Part shown: positions 35,401 through 44,624 of the stretch, one piece after another | How the letters are laid out: every line of letters begins with the position of its first letter | Position numbering within the stretch: position 1 is the first letter of the stretch | NCBI GenBank assembly: GCA_007693595.1 | Contig: REDI01000043.1 | Span: 124,001 to 188,000, forward strand | DNA from: Deltaproteobacteria bacterium | GTDB taxonomy: Bacteria > Myxococcota_A > UBA796 > GCA-2862545 | Direction of reading: 5' to 3' | Length of the DNA stretch: 64,000 nucleotides | Made by a program: the position numbers and the translations under genes | The notes under the pieces: generated by a model | Told to the model about the DNA's origin: nothing | Seen by the model: only the letters and a program-made list of their open reading frames with translations | Database searches by the model: none

Positions 35401-36785
35401 GTCAGCCTGTGCGAGCCACCTTCAGCACCACCGTAGGGCCCCTCCTGCTCGTTGGAGTCTTGGGCCTCGCGACCGCTTGCCCCGGTGGGCAGGCCGCGAA
35501 GGAGCCAGCGCTCAGCCAAGTGGGGATCGATCGGGCCCTCTTCGACAAGACCTGGCCGATGCTCGTGGTCGACGAAGAGGTCCGCGCTCCCTATCAGGAG
35601 GGTCTGTGGGTCAAGCTGGTCAAGGATCGTGACTACGCGCGGGCGATTAAGCTGAGCCAAGGCGGTCTGGCCTCTGCTCGCTTCCATGCCGACGCGGCTG
35701 CGTTGTATCGGCAGGGTGCACAGGCGACGGCCAACGCCTACGTTCAGTATTTCGACGCGCCGCTCGGCCAGGCCTACGATCCGCCCGAGAAGGCTCACTT
35801 GCTCATGGTGGGCAAGACCCTTCGCGGGGATCTCGACGGGGCCCGAGCCCAGGTCGACGCCGTTGGACAGCTTCCCGAAGACAGCCCGGTGCAGCCTTGG
35901 GCTAAGCCCTGGTCGACCTGGCTTGCGGGCGACGCCACATGGCCTCCGGACCTCTCGGGCTTCCCCACCTCGCTCCCCGACGTCGAGGTCGGCACTTGGC
36001 CCGAGGTCGACAAGCGCCCTAGCTATACGCTCAAGGAGGCGGAACCGGGCGATAACGAGCTGTCGATCGACGACCCCTCCCTCCTGCTCGGGCTCGCGCT
36101 CTGGCACGAGTCCGCCGCGCGCGACGCCGCGGGCGACCAGGCGAAGCTCGTCGAGGTCTACGGTGCCCGGTACCGACTCAAGGTGGAGCCGGCGGTCGAA
36201 GAGCGCGTCGAGATGCCCCTCGAGTTCCTCTTCGGGAGCGACTACCTCTCGGCCCTCGACGCCTCCTTCATGGCGGCGGCTCACGGACCGAAGGGGCTCG
36301 CAGCGGTCGACGACTATCAGGGCGAGTCCTTCACCGCCGCCGCGGTGGTTGCGGTGCGTGGAGACGATGGAAAGATCGACGCGGTCAAGGCGATCGACCT
36401 GGCGAATGATCTTCGGCGAGCCTGGAAGGAAGAACAGGGTCTCGCCGCGGGTCTGAACGAGGGACACCATCCCATCTTCGCGGACGTCGCCGTGGCCGGA
36501 CTCTATCGAAATCTCGCGTACATCGCCGAGCTCGAAGGCAACCGTGAGACCTCGGGCAAGCTTCGTATCGCCGCACGCGACGTGGAACGTGACGCGGCGG
36601 CGGCGCCCGAAGGACTCCTCGCCCTCGCGGCGTGGGATGCAGACAATCAGTACACAATTCGCGGTTCAGAAATCATTCACCAGCTCGCGCGCCGAGCGCC
36701 CTCCCTCGAGGTCGTTCGTACCGCCTTCGATCTGATCGGTATTCGAGTCAGTCGGAGTCGGGGCGGCGGCACTCCTGGCATGTAG
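35397..36785 (+). CDS. Large helical lipoprotein in the ABC operon
   Basis: 462 residues. Lipobox LATAC (Cys28) after a long hydrophobic segment. The mature protein is mainly helical with scattered aromatic residues. TPR-like stretches include DYARAIKLSQGGLASARFHADAA-type helices, and a second half begins near DDPSLLLGLALWHESAARDAAG. No enzyme motif recognised. It overlaps the upstream gene by ATGA and is followed 12 bases later by the solute-binding protein, suggesting it is an accessory component of the same transporter. Confidence 0.77.
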   Translation: MSQPVRATFSTTVGPLLLVGVLGLATACPGGQAAKEPALSQVGIDRALFDKTWPMLVVDEEVRAPYQEGLWVKLVKDRDYARAIKLSQGGLASARFHADAAALYRQGAQATANAYVQYFDAPLGQAYDPPEKAHLLMVGKTLRGDLDGARAQVDAVGQLPEDSPVQPWAKPWSTWLAGDATWPPDLSGFPTSLPDVEVGTWPEVDKRPSYTLKEAEPGDNELSIDDPSLLLGLALWHESAARDAAGDQAKLVEVYGARYRLKVEPAVEERVEMPLEFLFGSDYLSALDASFMAAAHGPKGLAAVDDYQGESFTAAAVVAVRGDDGKIDAVKAIDLANDLRRAWKEEQGLAAGLNEGHHPIFADVAVAGLYRNLAYIAELEGNRETSGKLRIAARDVERDAAAAPEGLLALAAWDADNQYTIRGSEIIHQLARRAPSLEVVRTAFDLIGIRVSRSRGGGTPGM

Positions 36786-36797
36786 GAGATTCCTCTC

Positions 36798-38366
36798 ATG
36801 GGTCGACTTCGACACCTCCTTGTTGGCGTGGGTCTGGTCAGCGCTGTCTTTCTCACCGGAAGCAACGTTGACTACTTCGAAGAGCAGCTTCCATCCACGA
36901 TGATTCCGATCTATGCGCGGACCATGGTCGATCGCAGGGCGCACGAGCTGGTCTTCGACCGTATGTTCTACCGCTCCGCGATCACCAATGAGCTGCGTAG
37001 TCGCTTGGTCGAGCGCTATCAGGTTCTCGAAGGCGGAAAGAAGATCAAGCTCGTCCTCCGCAGCGGGGTGAAGTGGCACGACGGCAAGGATCTCACGCCC
37101 GATGACGTTTGCTTCACGGTCGATGCCCTTCTCAACGAGAAAAACCCGTCGAACGACGCCAAGGACTACCGCGAGGCCCTCGCGGGCTGCGAGTCCCAGC
37201 CCAAGGAGAACAGCGCGGTTATCGCCTTCCGAAAGATCTATCATAACCCTCGCGAGCGCGTCGCCTTTCATGTGCTTCCAAAGCATAAGTTCGACAGCAG
37301 CCAGATCAGCCCCGATGACGACTTCGCCCTCCGCCCGATCGGCACGGGTCCCGTCAAGGGCTCCAAGGGCCGCCGCGAGGTTTCATTCTCGTCGGTCCCG
37401 AATGCGCATCGGCGGGCGAACGTCGCGCAGCTTCAGCTCAAGGAAGGTGGTGACCCCTTCGTTCAGGTTCGAACCCTCATCAACGCGGGTGTTCAGGGCG
37501 TGATCGCGGTCGCGCCGCCCCTTCGTCCCGAGGTCGCCGCCTCCGACGATGTGGCCCTTAAGAGCTACGATCTTCGCTCTTGGTGGTTCATCGCGGTCAA
37601 CACGGCGAGCGGTGCGCTCAAGCACCAGAAGGTGCGTCAAGCCCTCGACTTGACCATCGATCGCTCGGAGCTTCGTGAGCTCACGATCGGTGTCGACAAG
37701 GACGACCCCAACCCGCCTTGTGAGTTCATCTCCGGGCCCTTCGTTCAGTCCTCCCCCTACTACAACCGTCAGGTCAAGGTGGCGGAGCGTTCGGATCGGG
37801 CACGCGCGGGTACTCTCATGGAGCAGGCGGGCGCGACCAAAGCGGCCGGGCGCTGGACCATGGATGGCGCGCCGGTCAACCTTCGGATCGGCATGAACGC
37901 CCCTCTCGACACCGAAGCGCGCGATCTGCTCAACCAGATCGGTAACCAGCTCCAGGCAGGCGGCTTTGACCGTCAGGTCTACCGCGTGACCGCCGATGAC
38001 TGGAACCGCAAGGCGGTCGCTGGTCAACTCAAGGACTTTGACCTTCTCATCGGCAAATGGTCTTTCGGCATGGTCGAGTACGTCAACCCGCTCTTCCACA
38101 GCCGCAAGGGCGGCAAGGGCTCCATGAACATCTTCAACTACAGCAACCCTGAGGTCGACAAGATCCTCACGCGCTTTGATGCCGCTCGCACCGACACCGA
38201 AGCACGCGATGCGTACCACGACCTCCACTCGCTCCTCGCCAAGGATCTGCCTTACATCTTCCTCTGGAAGCTCGATACCAAGTCTGCCTGGCGCAACGAG
38301 GTTCGGAACAACACCATCGCCCCCTACTACTACTTCACCGAGTTCGACGGCTGGACCATCCAGTAG
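36798..38366 (+). CDS. ABC transporter family-5 (oligopeptide/dipeptide) solute-binding protein
   Basis: 522 residues. A hydrophobic signal (LLVGVGLVSAVFLTG) is followed by the SBP_bac_5 fold: LVFDRMFYRS, LRSGVKWHDGKDLTPDDVCFTVDAL, VRQALDLTIDRSEL, FNYSNPEVDKILTRFDAA and DLPYIFLWKL. The family captures peptides, nickel complexes, opines or sugars outside the inner membrane. There is no lipobox Cys, so it is probably periplasmic and soluble or held by an uncleaved anchor. The transporter components follow after a hairpin and 216-base gap. Confidence 0.9.
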   Translation: MGRLRHLLVGVGLVSAVFLTGSNVDYFEEQLPSTMIPIYARTMVDRRAHELVFDRMFYRSAITNELRSRLVERYQVLEGGKKIKLVLRSGVKWHDGKDLTPDDVCFTVDALLNEKNPSNDAKDYREALAGCESQPKENSAVIAFRKIYHNPRERVAFHVLPKHKFDSSQISPDDDFALRPIGTGPVKGSKGRREVSFSSVPNAHRRANVAQLQLKEGGDPFVQVRTLINAGVQGVIAVAPPLRPEVAASDDVALKSYDLRSWWFIAVNTASGALKHQKVRQALDLTIDRSELRELTIGVDKDDPNPPCEFISGPFVQSSPYYNRQVKVAERSDRARAGTLMEQAGATKAAGRWTMDGAPVNLRIGMNAPLDTEARDLLNQIGNQLQAGGFDRQVYRVTADDWNRKAVAGQLKDFDLLIGKWSFGMVEYVNPLFHSRKGGKGSMNIFNYSNPEVDKILTRFDAARTDTEARDAYHDLHSLLAKDLPYIFLWKLDTKSAWRNEVRNNTIAPYYYFTEFDGWTIQ

Positions 38367-38390
38367 GTGCAAGGGCTTCATGGTCTCGAC

Positions 38391-38413
38391 CCGGCCCGCA
38401 GGGGTCGGGCCGT
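38391..38413 (+). terminator. Hairpin after the solute-binding protein gene
   Basis: Seven G/C base pairs (38392-38398 with 38406-38412) enclose a 7-base loop. A run rich in T (TTGCGTTT) follows but no long T-tract. It could be a weak terminator or a processing/attenuation site that keeps binding-protein mRNA more abundant than permease mRNA, as is common in Opp/Dpp operons. Confidence 0.45.
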
Positions 38414-38582
38414 TGCGTTTGGACCTCGGGGTCGAGGGCTAGCGTGTAGGCGCGCCGCATGCCCTATCCGACGTAGACCCCATCCACGTTGATTCTCAGC
38501 GGGCGAAGCTGTGTTCAGATCGACGCGCCGCAGGGCTCTTCGCGGCTGTTAGGCTCCGGTTGTTAAGCAGAGGGTACACAAC

Positions 38583-39533
38583 GTGGCTTGGTGGATAAGA
38601 CCGATGGTTCGCGGTGCAGCGGGGATCCTTCTCCCCCTCATCGTTCCTGCCATCATCGCGATGATCATCTGGGGCCTTCCTGGCGACCCCGCAACGACGA
38701 TCTGCCCGCAGGGGACTTGTGGAGAGACGGCGCGGCAGGCCTTGATTGAGCGGTACAGCCTGACCAGCCCCTACGCCTTCCTCTATTCTTGGTTGTCTCG
38801 GGCGATCTTCTTAGACTTTGGTATCAGCCCCGTGACCATCGCGGGCAAGGAAGTCTGGGCCCTCGTCGCGACGAGTGTGCCCAACACCGCGTTGGTCATG
38901 CTGCTCGCCTTGGGGCCCATTACGGTCGGCACTTTTGGGGCCGCCTTGGGCTGGTTCCCACGTCAACTCGACGCGGTCTTTCAAGGGATCGGGGTGGTGC
39001 CCGCCGTCATCTTCGCGCTCTTCTGTGTGGCGTTCATCACCATCTTTGACCTTGGGGGGATCGGAGCCTTTGGGATCCCGATGTTCGAGTACGACAACTG
39101 GGAGGTCTCACCCATGAAGCTGCTCGCTGGGGGGCTGGTCCTCGGACTGGCTGACGGCGCGCTCTCGGGGGCGGTGAGCGGCACCCGCTCCGTCTTCGAC
39201 ACCGAGTTCAAGCAGCGGTACATCGGCATCGCGATCCTGCGTGGTGAGCGGCCCATGGTCAATGCCGCCCCGAACGTGCTCCCGACGCTCATCGGCCAGT
39301 TCCGTTCCCGGGTGCTCCACCTTCTCTCGGGCACGGTCATCATCGAGGTGATCCTCGGCATTGAGGGTCTAGGGGATCTGCTCTGGAGGGCAACCCTCGA
39401 CAACGACTACTTCGTCGTGCTCGGAGCAGCGTGGGGCTTTGCGCTTATTTCTTCGTTCCTGCTGATTTTTCAGGCCATTAGTGGTGTGGTCGTCGAGCTC
39501 ATGATCCGTCGTAGCCCCTCGGTGCCCACATGA
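38583..39533 (+). CDS. ABC permease, DppB/OppB type
   Basis: 316 residues, GTG start. Six or so membrane segments with the DppB layout: an N-terminal helix, then WGLPGDPATTIC..., an extracytoplasmic stretch, and the transmembrane core from VATSVPNTALVMLLALGPI on. The cytoplasmic loop that should contact the ATPase reads IAILRGERPMVNAAPNVLPTL, a diverged EAA motif. C-terminal VIIEVILGIEGLGDLLWRA is typical. Overlaps the second permease by ATGA. Confidence 0.88.
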   Translation: MAWWIRPMVRGAAGILLPLIVPAIIAMIIWGLPGDPATTICPQGTCGETARQALIERYSLTSPYAFLYSWLSRAIFLDFGISPVTIAGKEVWALVATSVPNTALVMLLALGPITVGTFGAALGWFPRQLDAVFQGIGVVPAVIFALFCVAFITIFDLGGIGAFGIPMFEYDNWEVSPMKLLAGGLVLGLADGALSGAVSGTRSVFDTEFKQRYIGIAILRGERPMVNAAPNVLPTLIGQFRSRVLHLLSGTVIIEVILGIEGLGDLLWRATLDNDYFVVLGAAWGFALISSFLLIFQAISGVVVELMIRRSPSVPT

Positions 39534-40384
39534 AGCCTCGCGTCCATGTGATTCGGTGGGTCGGGCTCTCGGTGGGTTTGGTTCTTCTACTTTCGCTCGC
39601 GCTCATGGCCTACTTCGCTCCCGACACGCTCGGACAGGCCGACATCACCCGCCGAGTCGCCAGCCCCTTCGATCTCCCGCCCTTTGGCGCCGACCGAATG
39701 GGGCGTCCGCTGCTCTATTATGCGCTTCAGGGAGCGGCGATCGTTCTCTGGCCTTCGCTGATCGCCGGTGCGATCGTGGCGGCTTTTGCCATCATCGCGG
39801 GCCTCGCGCGGTGCGCCGGGCTCGCTTGGTTCGATACGTTGCTCCAGATCTTCTCTGAGCTGATGGGTGCCTTGCCGCGGATGGTGGTGGTGCTCGTCGT
39901 CGCCTTGGCCATGCCGCGCGACTACACCAGCCTCCTTCCTGTGGCGATCGCTTGGGCCTTCTTGGCGGCTCCTGGGGCGATGGACGAAGCGGCGACGGCC
40001 GCGGGTCGCCTCGGGGGCTCTCGTTTCGTGGAAGCTTTGCGGGCGCACGGCTTCTCGGCTCCTCGGATCTATCTGTACCACATCATCACCCTCAACCTGC
40101 GATCCGTGGTGATCCGACAGGCCGCTGAGGTGGTGATGCAGGTGATCTTCCTTGAGATCGCGCTGTCCTACCTAGTGCAGGTACCCCCGGTGCAGCCCGC
40201 CCTTACCCACTCCGAAGAGTTCAAGTCCTGGGCCGATATTCTCTACCTCGGTTTCCAAACCGCCACCGGCGGCAACTGGTTCGGGGCTGGCTCGTTGATC
40301 CACGCTTTGGTCCTCGGGCTCGTTCTGGTGGCGATGCCCGCCGTCATGGCTCACGCCTTCCGTCTGGCAGCGAGGGAGCGATGA
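39530..40384 (+). CDS. ABC permease, DppC/OppC type
   Basis: 284 residues. An N-terminal membrane helix (VGLSVGLVLLLSLALMAYF) precedes the DppC signature SPFDLPPFGADRMGRPLL. The EAA-type coupling loop is FVEALRAHGFSAPRIYLYHI. A final helix (IHALVLGLVLVAMPAVMAHAF) follows. Pairs with the preceding DppB-like permease to form the membrane channel. Overlaps its neighbours at both ends by ATGA. Confidence 0.88.
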   Translation: MKPRVHVIRWVGLSVGLVLLLSLALMAYFAPDTLGQADITRRVASPFDLPPFGADRMGRPLLYYALQGAAIVLWPSLIAGAIVAAFAIIAGLARCAGLAWFDTLLQIFSELMGALPRMVVVLVVALAMPRDYTSLLPVAIAWAFLAAPGAMDEAATAAGRLGGSRFVEALRAHGFSAPRIYLYHIITLNLRSVVIRQAAEVVMQVIFLEIALSYLVQVPPVQPALTHSEEFKSWADILYLGFQTATGGNWFGAGSLIHALVLGLVLVAMPAVMAHAFRLAARER

Positions 40385-41277
40385 TCGACCCAGACCTTCT
40401 CCTCGACATGCAAGATCTGACGATCCGTACGCCGAGTCGGGTTCTGGTCGACGGGGTCTCGATCCAGGTGCGCTCCGGCCGCTGCGTCGCCGTCATCGGG
40501 CACTCTGGCTCCGGCAAGAGCCTCTCCGCTCGGGCGGCGATGGGCGTGATCGACGTCTTTCCAGGTTTGGTCCGTGGATCCCTACGCTACCCCGCCTACA
40601 CTGGCGAGAAGGACTGGTTCGCCTCGGTGCGTCTCGGGGTTGTGTCGTCGCAGAGAGCTCTGCTCCGAGACACCCGCGCACTTCGGGGCGGCTATATGAC
40701 CTACTCGCCACAGTCGGCCTCCTCGGCGCTCAACCCGGGTCGTACCTTGGGAAGGCAGCTTCAGATTGCGATTGGGCGTCGCGAGAGACCACCCGAAGAC
40801 CTCGGCCTCGAGATCAAGGGCATCCTCGAAGAGGTCGGTCTGCCACCGCGGGCGGCAGCCTCGCTGCCTGGGGAGCTCTCCGGTGGCATGGCACAGCGCG
40901 CGGCGCTGGCCATCGCGATCGCTCCCAACCCTCCCCTGTTGATCGCAGACGAGCCTGAGACGGGCCTGGATCCCGTCCTTCGGAGGGTCGTGACCGAGCT
41001 GATGATCAACGTCGCAAAGAAGACGAAGGTGGCCCTCATGTTGATCTCGCACAACATGGAGACGGTCGAGCGGGTCGCCGACGACGTCGTCCGGCTTCAG
41101 ATCCCTACCGTAAGTCACGACTCGTTGGGGCGGGAGCGCGAGCCCGACCCCAGGCTCTTGCCGTTCCTCGCGCCCGCTGCGTCCCCGTCGCACCACGCCA
41201 CCGAGCCAGGGTCGGCCTCAACACCGCATCCGCCCCCGACTCCGGAGCAGGCCGAGCTCCCTCAGGAGGAAGCATGA
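40381..41277 (+). CDS. ABC ATPase, DppD/OppD type
   Basis: 298 residues. Walker A GHSGSGKS (40-47), Q-loop in YMTYSPQSASSALNPG, ABC signature LSGGMAQR, Walker B LLIADEPETGLD, and switch His in LISHNMETVE. The C-terminal about 60 residues are Pro/Ser-rich and replace the usual oligopeptide-transporter C-terminal domain. In most DppD proteins DEPT follows; here it is DEPE. Overlaps the permease before and ATPase after by ATGA. Confidence 0.93.
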   Translation: MIDPDLLLDMQDLTIRTPSRVLVDGVSIQVRSGRCVAVIGHSGSGKSLSARAAMGVIDVFPGLVRGSLRYPAYTGEKDWFASVRLGVVSSQRALLRDTRALRGGYMTYSPQSASSALNPGRTLGRQLQIAIGRRERPPEDLGLEIKGILEEVGLPPRAAASLPGELSGGMAQRAALAIAIAPNPPLLIADEPETGLDPVLRRVVTELMINVAKKTKVALMLISHNMETVERVADDVVRLQIPTVSHDSLGREREPDPRLLPFLAPAASPSHHATEPGSASTPHPPPTPEQAELPQEEA

Positions 41278-42074
41278 AGCAGGTGGTGGTTAGCGCGGTG
41301 GGGGTGCACAAGACCTACACCCTTCCTGGTGCGTGGCCCTGGAGCCCCAAGAGCGAAGTGAAGGCGGTACGTGGCATCGACCTGACGCTCCACGAGAGCG
41401 AGGTCGTCGCGCTCGTCGGGCAGTCGGGCTCAGGGAAGACCACCTTGGCTCGCTGTATTCTCGCGCTCGAACCTATCACCGAGGGGAGCATTCGGCTCGA
41501 AGAGGAGCCCTGGCACGAGCTCTCCGAGAAGGCTCGGCGGCCGAAGCGGGTGAAGTTCCAATATGTCCCGCAGGATGCCCTGTCCGCCCTCGATCCGCAG
41601 CAGACGGCGATCGAGAGCGTCGTGGAGTCCCTCACGGTCCTCGGGAAGGAGAGCCGCGAAGACGCCACCAAGCGCGCCGAGGCCATGCTCCACGACCTTG
41701 GGCTCTCGCACCGGCTCCACGCGCTCCCGCGCGAGATGTCGGGCGGCGAGCAACGCAGGGTTACGCTCGCGAGGGTCTTCGCGCTGCAGCCAAGGCTTGT
41801 TGTGGCCGATGAACCTACGAGTGGGCTGGATCCCGATCGTCAGGATTCCGTGCTCGAGGCGTTGATCAACAACCTCCCTGACCGCGCAGGCTGTATACTG
41901 GTGACCCACGATATGGCTCAGGCCCGCGCTTGGTGTCATCGTGCTTTGGTGATGCTCGAAGGCCAAGTGGTCGAAGAGATCACCTTCCCCGATGGACAGC
42001 CTACCCACCCCTACGCCAAAATGCTATTCGACCCTTGGGGAGACCACGATCTCTCCCAGTCCACCGCTCAGTAG
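41274..42074 (+). CDS. ABC ATPase, DppF/OppF type
   Basis: 266 residues. Walker A GQSGSGKTT (49-57), Q-loop FQYVPQDALSALDPQ, signature MSGGEQRR, Walker B LVVADEPTSGLD, switch His ILVTHDMAQ. With the DppD-like ATPase it should form the heterodimeric motor of the importer. An outer-membrane protein gene starts 12 bases downstream, an unusual continuation for a Dpp operon. Confidence 0.94.
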   Translation: MKQVVVSAVGVHKTYTLPGAWPWSPKSEVKAVRGIDLTLHESEVVALVGQSGSGKTTLARCILALEPITEGSIRLEEEPWHELSEKARRPKRVKFQYVPQDALSALDPQQTAIESVVESLTVLGKESREDATKRAEAMLHDLGLSHRLHALPREMSGGEQRRVTLARVFALQPRLVVADEPTSGLDPDRQDSVLEALINNLPDRAGCILVTHDMAQARAWCHRALVMLEGQVVEEITFPDGQPTHPYAKMLFDPWGDHDLSQSTAQ

Positions 42075-42086
42075 AGAGAGTTCGTC

Positions 42087-43400
42087 ATGCAGCCTGTCCG
42101 CACATTGATGCTGTGTTCGGTGCTGGCCCTCGCGGGAGCCGCCTCCGTAGATCTGCTCCTGCCGTCGAGAGCTCAGGCGCAAGACAACCGGGCAGAGCGC
42201 CTTCGGATCTCCGAAGAGATGAAGAAGCTGGCCCAGCGGAACGCTTGGTCGGGGGTTGAGCGCAAGTACGCGGAGCTGCGTGCCTTGCGCATGGACCTTC
42301 CCGCCGACGATCACCTGACCGGCGCGCAGTCTGCGCGTTTTTTGGGAAAGACCTTCGAGGTCTACAATCGACTCTCCCGCGCGTATCAGATCACCGAAGA
42401 CTCCGACACATTCCAAGAGATGCAGACTATCGACGCCCAATATGGGCGTATTGAACTCAAGGGTAGCGAGCGTTTCCTGCCGCGCATCGAGCCCAAGGTC
42501 ATGCCTTTCGCTCCCGACGCTCGAAAGAGCATCGAGTGGGCCAACGAGGTCCTGACCAATACAGGCTCGTTCAAGGGCATGCTGCCTGCGGGTGAGTACC
42601 GCGTGGCCTGCCAGGAGTTTACGGTCGCTCCGGGACCGAACTTCTTGGTCGACGACATCATCAAGCCCAAGAAACGTGAGCTACTGGAGTGTCTTGGCCA
42701 AGAAGAAGGCGATGAGCCCTCGGTCACTTATGAAGGTCTCATCGGCTACAACGGGCCCGTCGCCATGGTGGGCTACAACTTTATGGCGAACTTTGCCCCG
42801 AATTCCCCCGCGTTCTCATCGTCGGATCCCGGCCTGCATCAGGTTCAGGGCCAGACCGCCACCGGCTCGGGGATCTCAGCCCAAGTCGGTTACGAGATCG
42901 GGTTCAATGGGTTCGACAAGATGTTCGGCTTGGCGCTCACCGGCGCCTACACCGGAATGTACGGTGGCCGCACCCAGTACGCTCGGCGCCCAAGCAGCTT
43001 CAACGGGGGCTCGATCTGGCTCGCCGGCACAGCTCGACCCGGCGACTTCCGCTTCGCCTTCGGTCCGACTTGGAGCATGGTCTACGGTAGCGGTACCGGG
43101 GCGGCCTGCTGGTTTGAACTCGCGCCCGGCGAAGACTGGGCTCCTCCGGCAACCGGCACCACCGAGACCAGCTGTCGACGGCCGAGTGAGCCGCGATACG
43201 AGCCTAACAACCTCCAATGGAGAGGTTTGAGCTTGGCTCCTGGCGCATCTTTATCGGCAGGATACGGTTTCATGGAAGTAGGATCCTTCCAGGGGGTTGT
43301 AGAACTGGGTGGCTCCTGGGCCACCGATGGACAGCGCCACATCGTCAACGCGGCCGTCCGCGTGGGATTTGTCCCGGCGATCAAGAGATTCCAGGAATAA
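42087..43400 (+). CDS. Probable outer-membrane protein of the ABC operon
   Basis: 437 residues. Signal peptide to about residue 32 (SRAQAQ). A helical N-terminal part (RISEEMKKLAQRNAWSGVERKYAELRAL) precedes a domain with beta character. The C-terminal half has Gly/aromatic alternating strands (GISAQVGYEIGFNGF, DFRFAFGPTWSMVYG, GASLSAGYGFMEVGSF) as in a small beta-barrel. The last residue is Glu, not aromatic, so barrel assignment is tentative. GAG-rich site precedes the ATG. Could dock the transporter to the outer membrane. Confidence 0.77.
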   Translation: MQPVRTLMLCSVLALAGAASVDLLLPSRAQAQDNRAERLRISEEMKKLAQRNAWSGVERKYAELRALRMDLPADDHLTGAQSARFLGKTFEVYNRLSRAYQITEDSDTFQEMQTIDAQYGRIELKGSERFLPRIEPKVMPFAPDARKSIEWANEVLTNTGSFKGMLPAGEYRVACQEFTVAPGPNFLVDDIIKPKKRELLECLGQEEGDEPSVTYEGLIGYNGPVAMVGYNFMANFAPNSPAFSSSDPGLHQVQGQTATGSGISAQVGYEIGFNGFDKMFGLALTGAYTGMYGGRTQYARRPSSFNGGSIWLAGTARPGDFRFAFGPTWSMVYGSGTGAACWFELAPGEDWAPPATGTTETSCRRPSEPRYEPNNLQWRGLSLAPGASLSAGYGFMEVGSFQGVVELGGSWATDGQRHIVNAAVRVGFVPAIKRFQE

Positions 43401-43440
43401 CCTTATTTTTTCGTACACGTTTTCGTTCTGGAGCAGACGC

Positions 43441-44526
43441 ATGAAAACCACCACACGGTTTTGGGTACGAGGTATCGCTATCGCGGGCGTTGTCCTGTCC
43501 TTAGGGTTCTCTTCGTTCGCAGATGCCGGGCAGGTCAAGTTCGGGACCGACGGTCACGCGATCAACCCGGTGTGGTCGCTCGATGGCAAGCACCTCGCCT
43601 TCGAGGTCAACACCTACGGCGGCGATGGAATCTCGATGTATTTCGCCGAGATCGCCGGCGTGAACGCCAAGAACATCCAGCGGGTCAAGCTGCCTGGGGG
43701 CGGGGGCGCGTACAGTAGCCAGCAGGTCGTCATGAACGCGGCCTGGCATCCAGATGGGTTGGCAGTCTTCGAAGGTTCGAACTCCGGCGGAAAGTTCCGA
43801 CTTTACTTCGGGCAACCCGGCGGAGCGATGGCGGCCGAGATGCTTCCGACCCAGAAGGCGCCCGGTAACCTTCAGTTCCCGGTGGTTGCTCCGAACGGCG
43901 GCCTGCTTGGTTACATCTCGGATCAGTTTGGTCGCGGCGACGTGATGATCTGGGACCGCAACTCCGAGAAGATCTCGCAGGTCACCAAGACGCCCGGTAC
44001 GTCCGAGGTCTTTCCTACGTTCAACGCCAATGGAACCAAGTTGCTCTTCGTGCGCAAGGGCACGGATGCGAGCGTTCACGAGGTCGACATCGCTTCGGGC
44101 GATGAGGTCAAGATCGTCGCGGATAACGGCGACCAGACCCGCCCGGTCTATGCGGGGGACAAGATCCTCTACTTCAGCTCAGAGCGGGGCGAGGGCAAGT
44201 GGGACCTCATGGTGGTCAACTCCGACGGAACCGGCAAGAAGGTGATCGCCAAAGAGGTCAAGCTTCCCGAGCGCTCTCGTCCGGCGGTCACGGCCGATGG
44301 TAAGTACGTGTCTTACGTCTACGCTGACCCCACCAAAGACACGTCGCTCTACATCAAGCCCATCGCCGGCGGCGATGAGATCGTGGTCACGACCGAGTTC
44401 ACCGCTTGTAGTGAGCCGGCCATCGGAATGAATGGCTCTCGCTATCTGCTCGCCTTCACGGCGTTGCCGAGCAACGATAGCGACTGGCGTTTCCTCTACG
44501 TGCAGGACGTGAGCGACAAGCTCTGA
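43441..44526 (+). CDS. Periplasmic TolB/WD40-like beta-propeller protein
   Basis: 361 residues. Signal peptide ending ADAG (about residue 27). The mature protein consists of repeated blades of the TolB/PD40 type: HAINPVWSLDGKHLAFE, MNAAWHPDGLAVF, FPVVAPNGGLLGYISD, VFPTFNANGTKLLFV, SRPAVTADGKYVSYV, CSEPAIGMNGSRYLL. Such propellers mediate protein contacts in the periplasm. ATG at 43441 is the first residue of the signal peptide; upstream in-frame codons overlap the outer-membrane gene. Last gene of the collinear block. Confidence 0.88.
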   Translation: MKTTTRFWVRGIAIAGVVLSLGFSSFADAGQVKFGTDGHAINPVWSLDGKHLAFEVNTYGGDGISMYFAEIAGVNAKNIQRVKLPGGGGAYSSQQVVMNAAWHPDGLAVFEGSNSGGKFRLYFGQPGGAMAAEMLPTQKAPGNLQFPVVAPNGGLLGYISDQFGRGDVMIWDRNSEKISQVTKTPGTSEVFPTFNANGTKLLFVRKGTDASVHEVDIASGDEVKIVADNGDQTRPVYAGDKILYFSSERGEGKWDLMVVNSDGTGKKVIAKEVKLPERSRPAVTADGKYVSYVYADPTKDTSLYIKPIAGGDEIVVTTEFTACSEPAIGMNGSRYLLAFTALPSNDSDWRFLYVQDVSDKL

Positions 44527-44624
44527 GTCAGGCCCCCTGTGCCCCTCGCCGCCCTGCCCCTCACCGTGGGGGCGTGTCACAGACCCAAGGGTGACGGAAG
44601 AGCACGAAGGGCGTTCGCCTGACT

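Noticed and set aside
44556-44573. Hairpin between convergent genes as a firm terminator
   Set aside because: The stem is only about five base pairs and no T-run follows on either strand.
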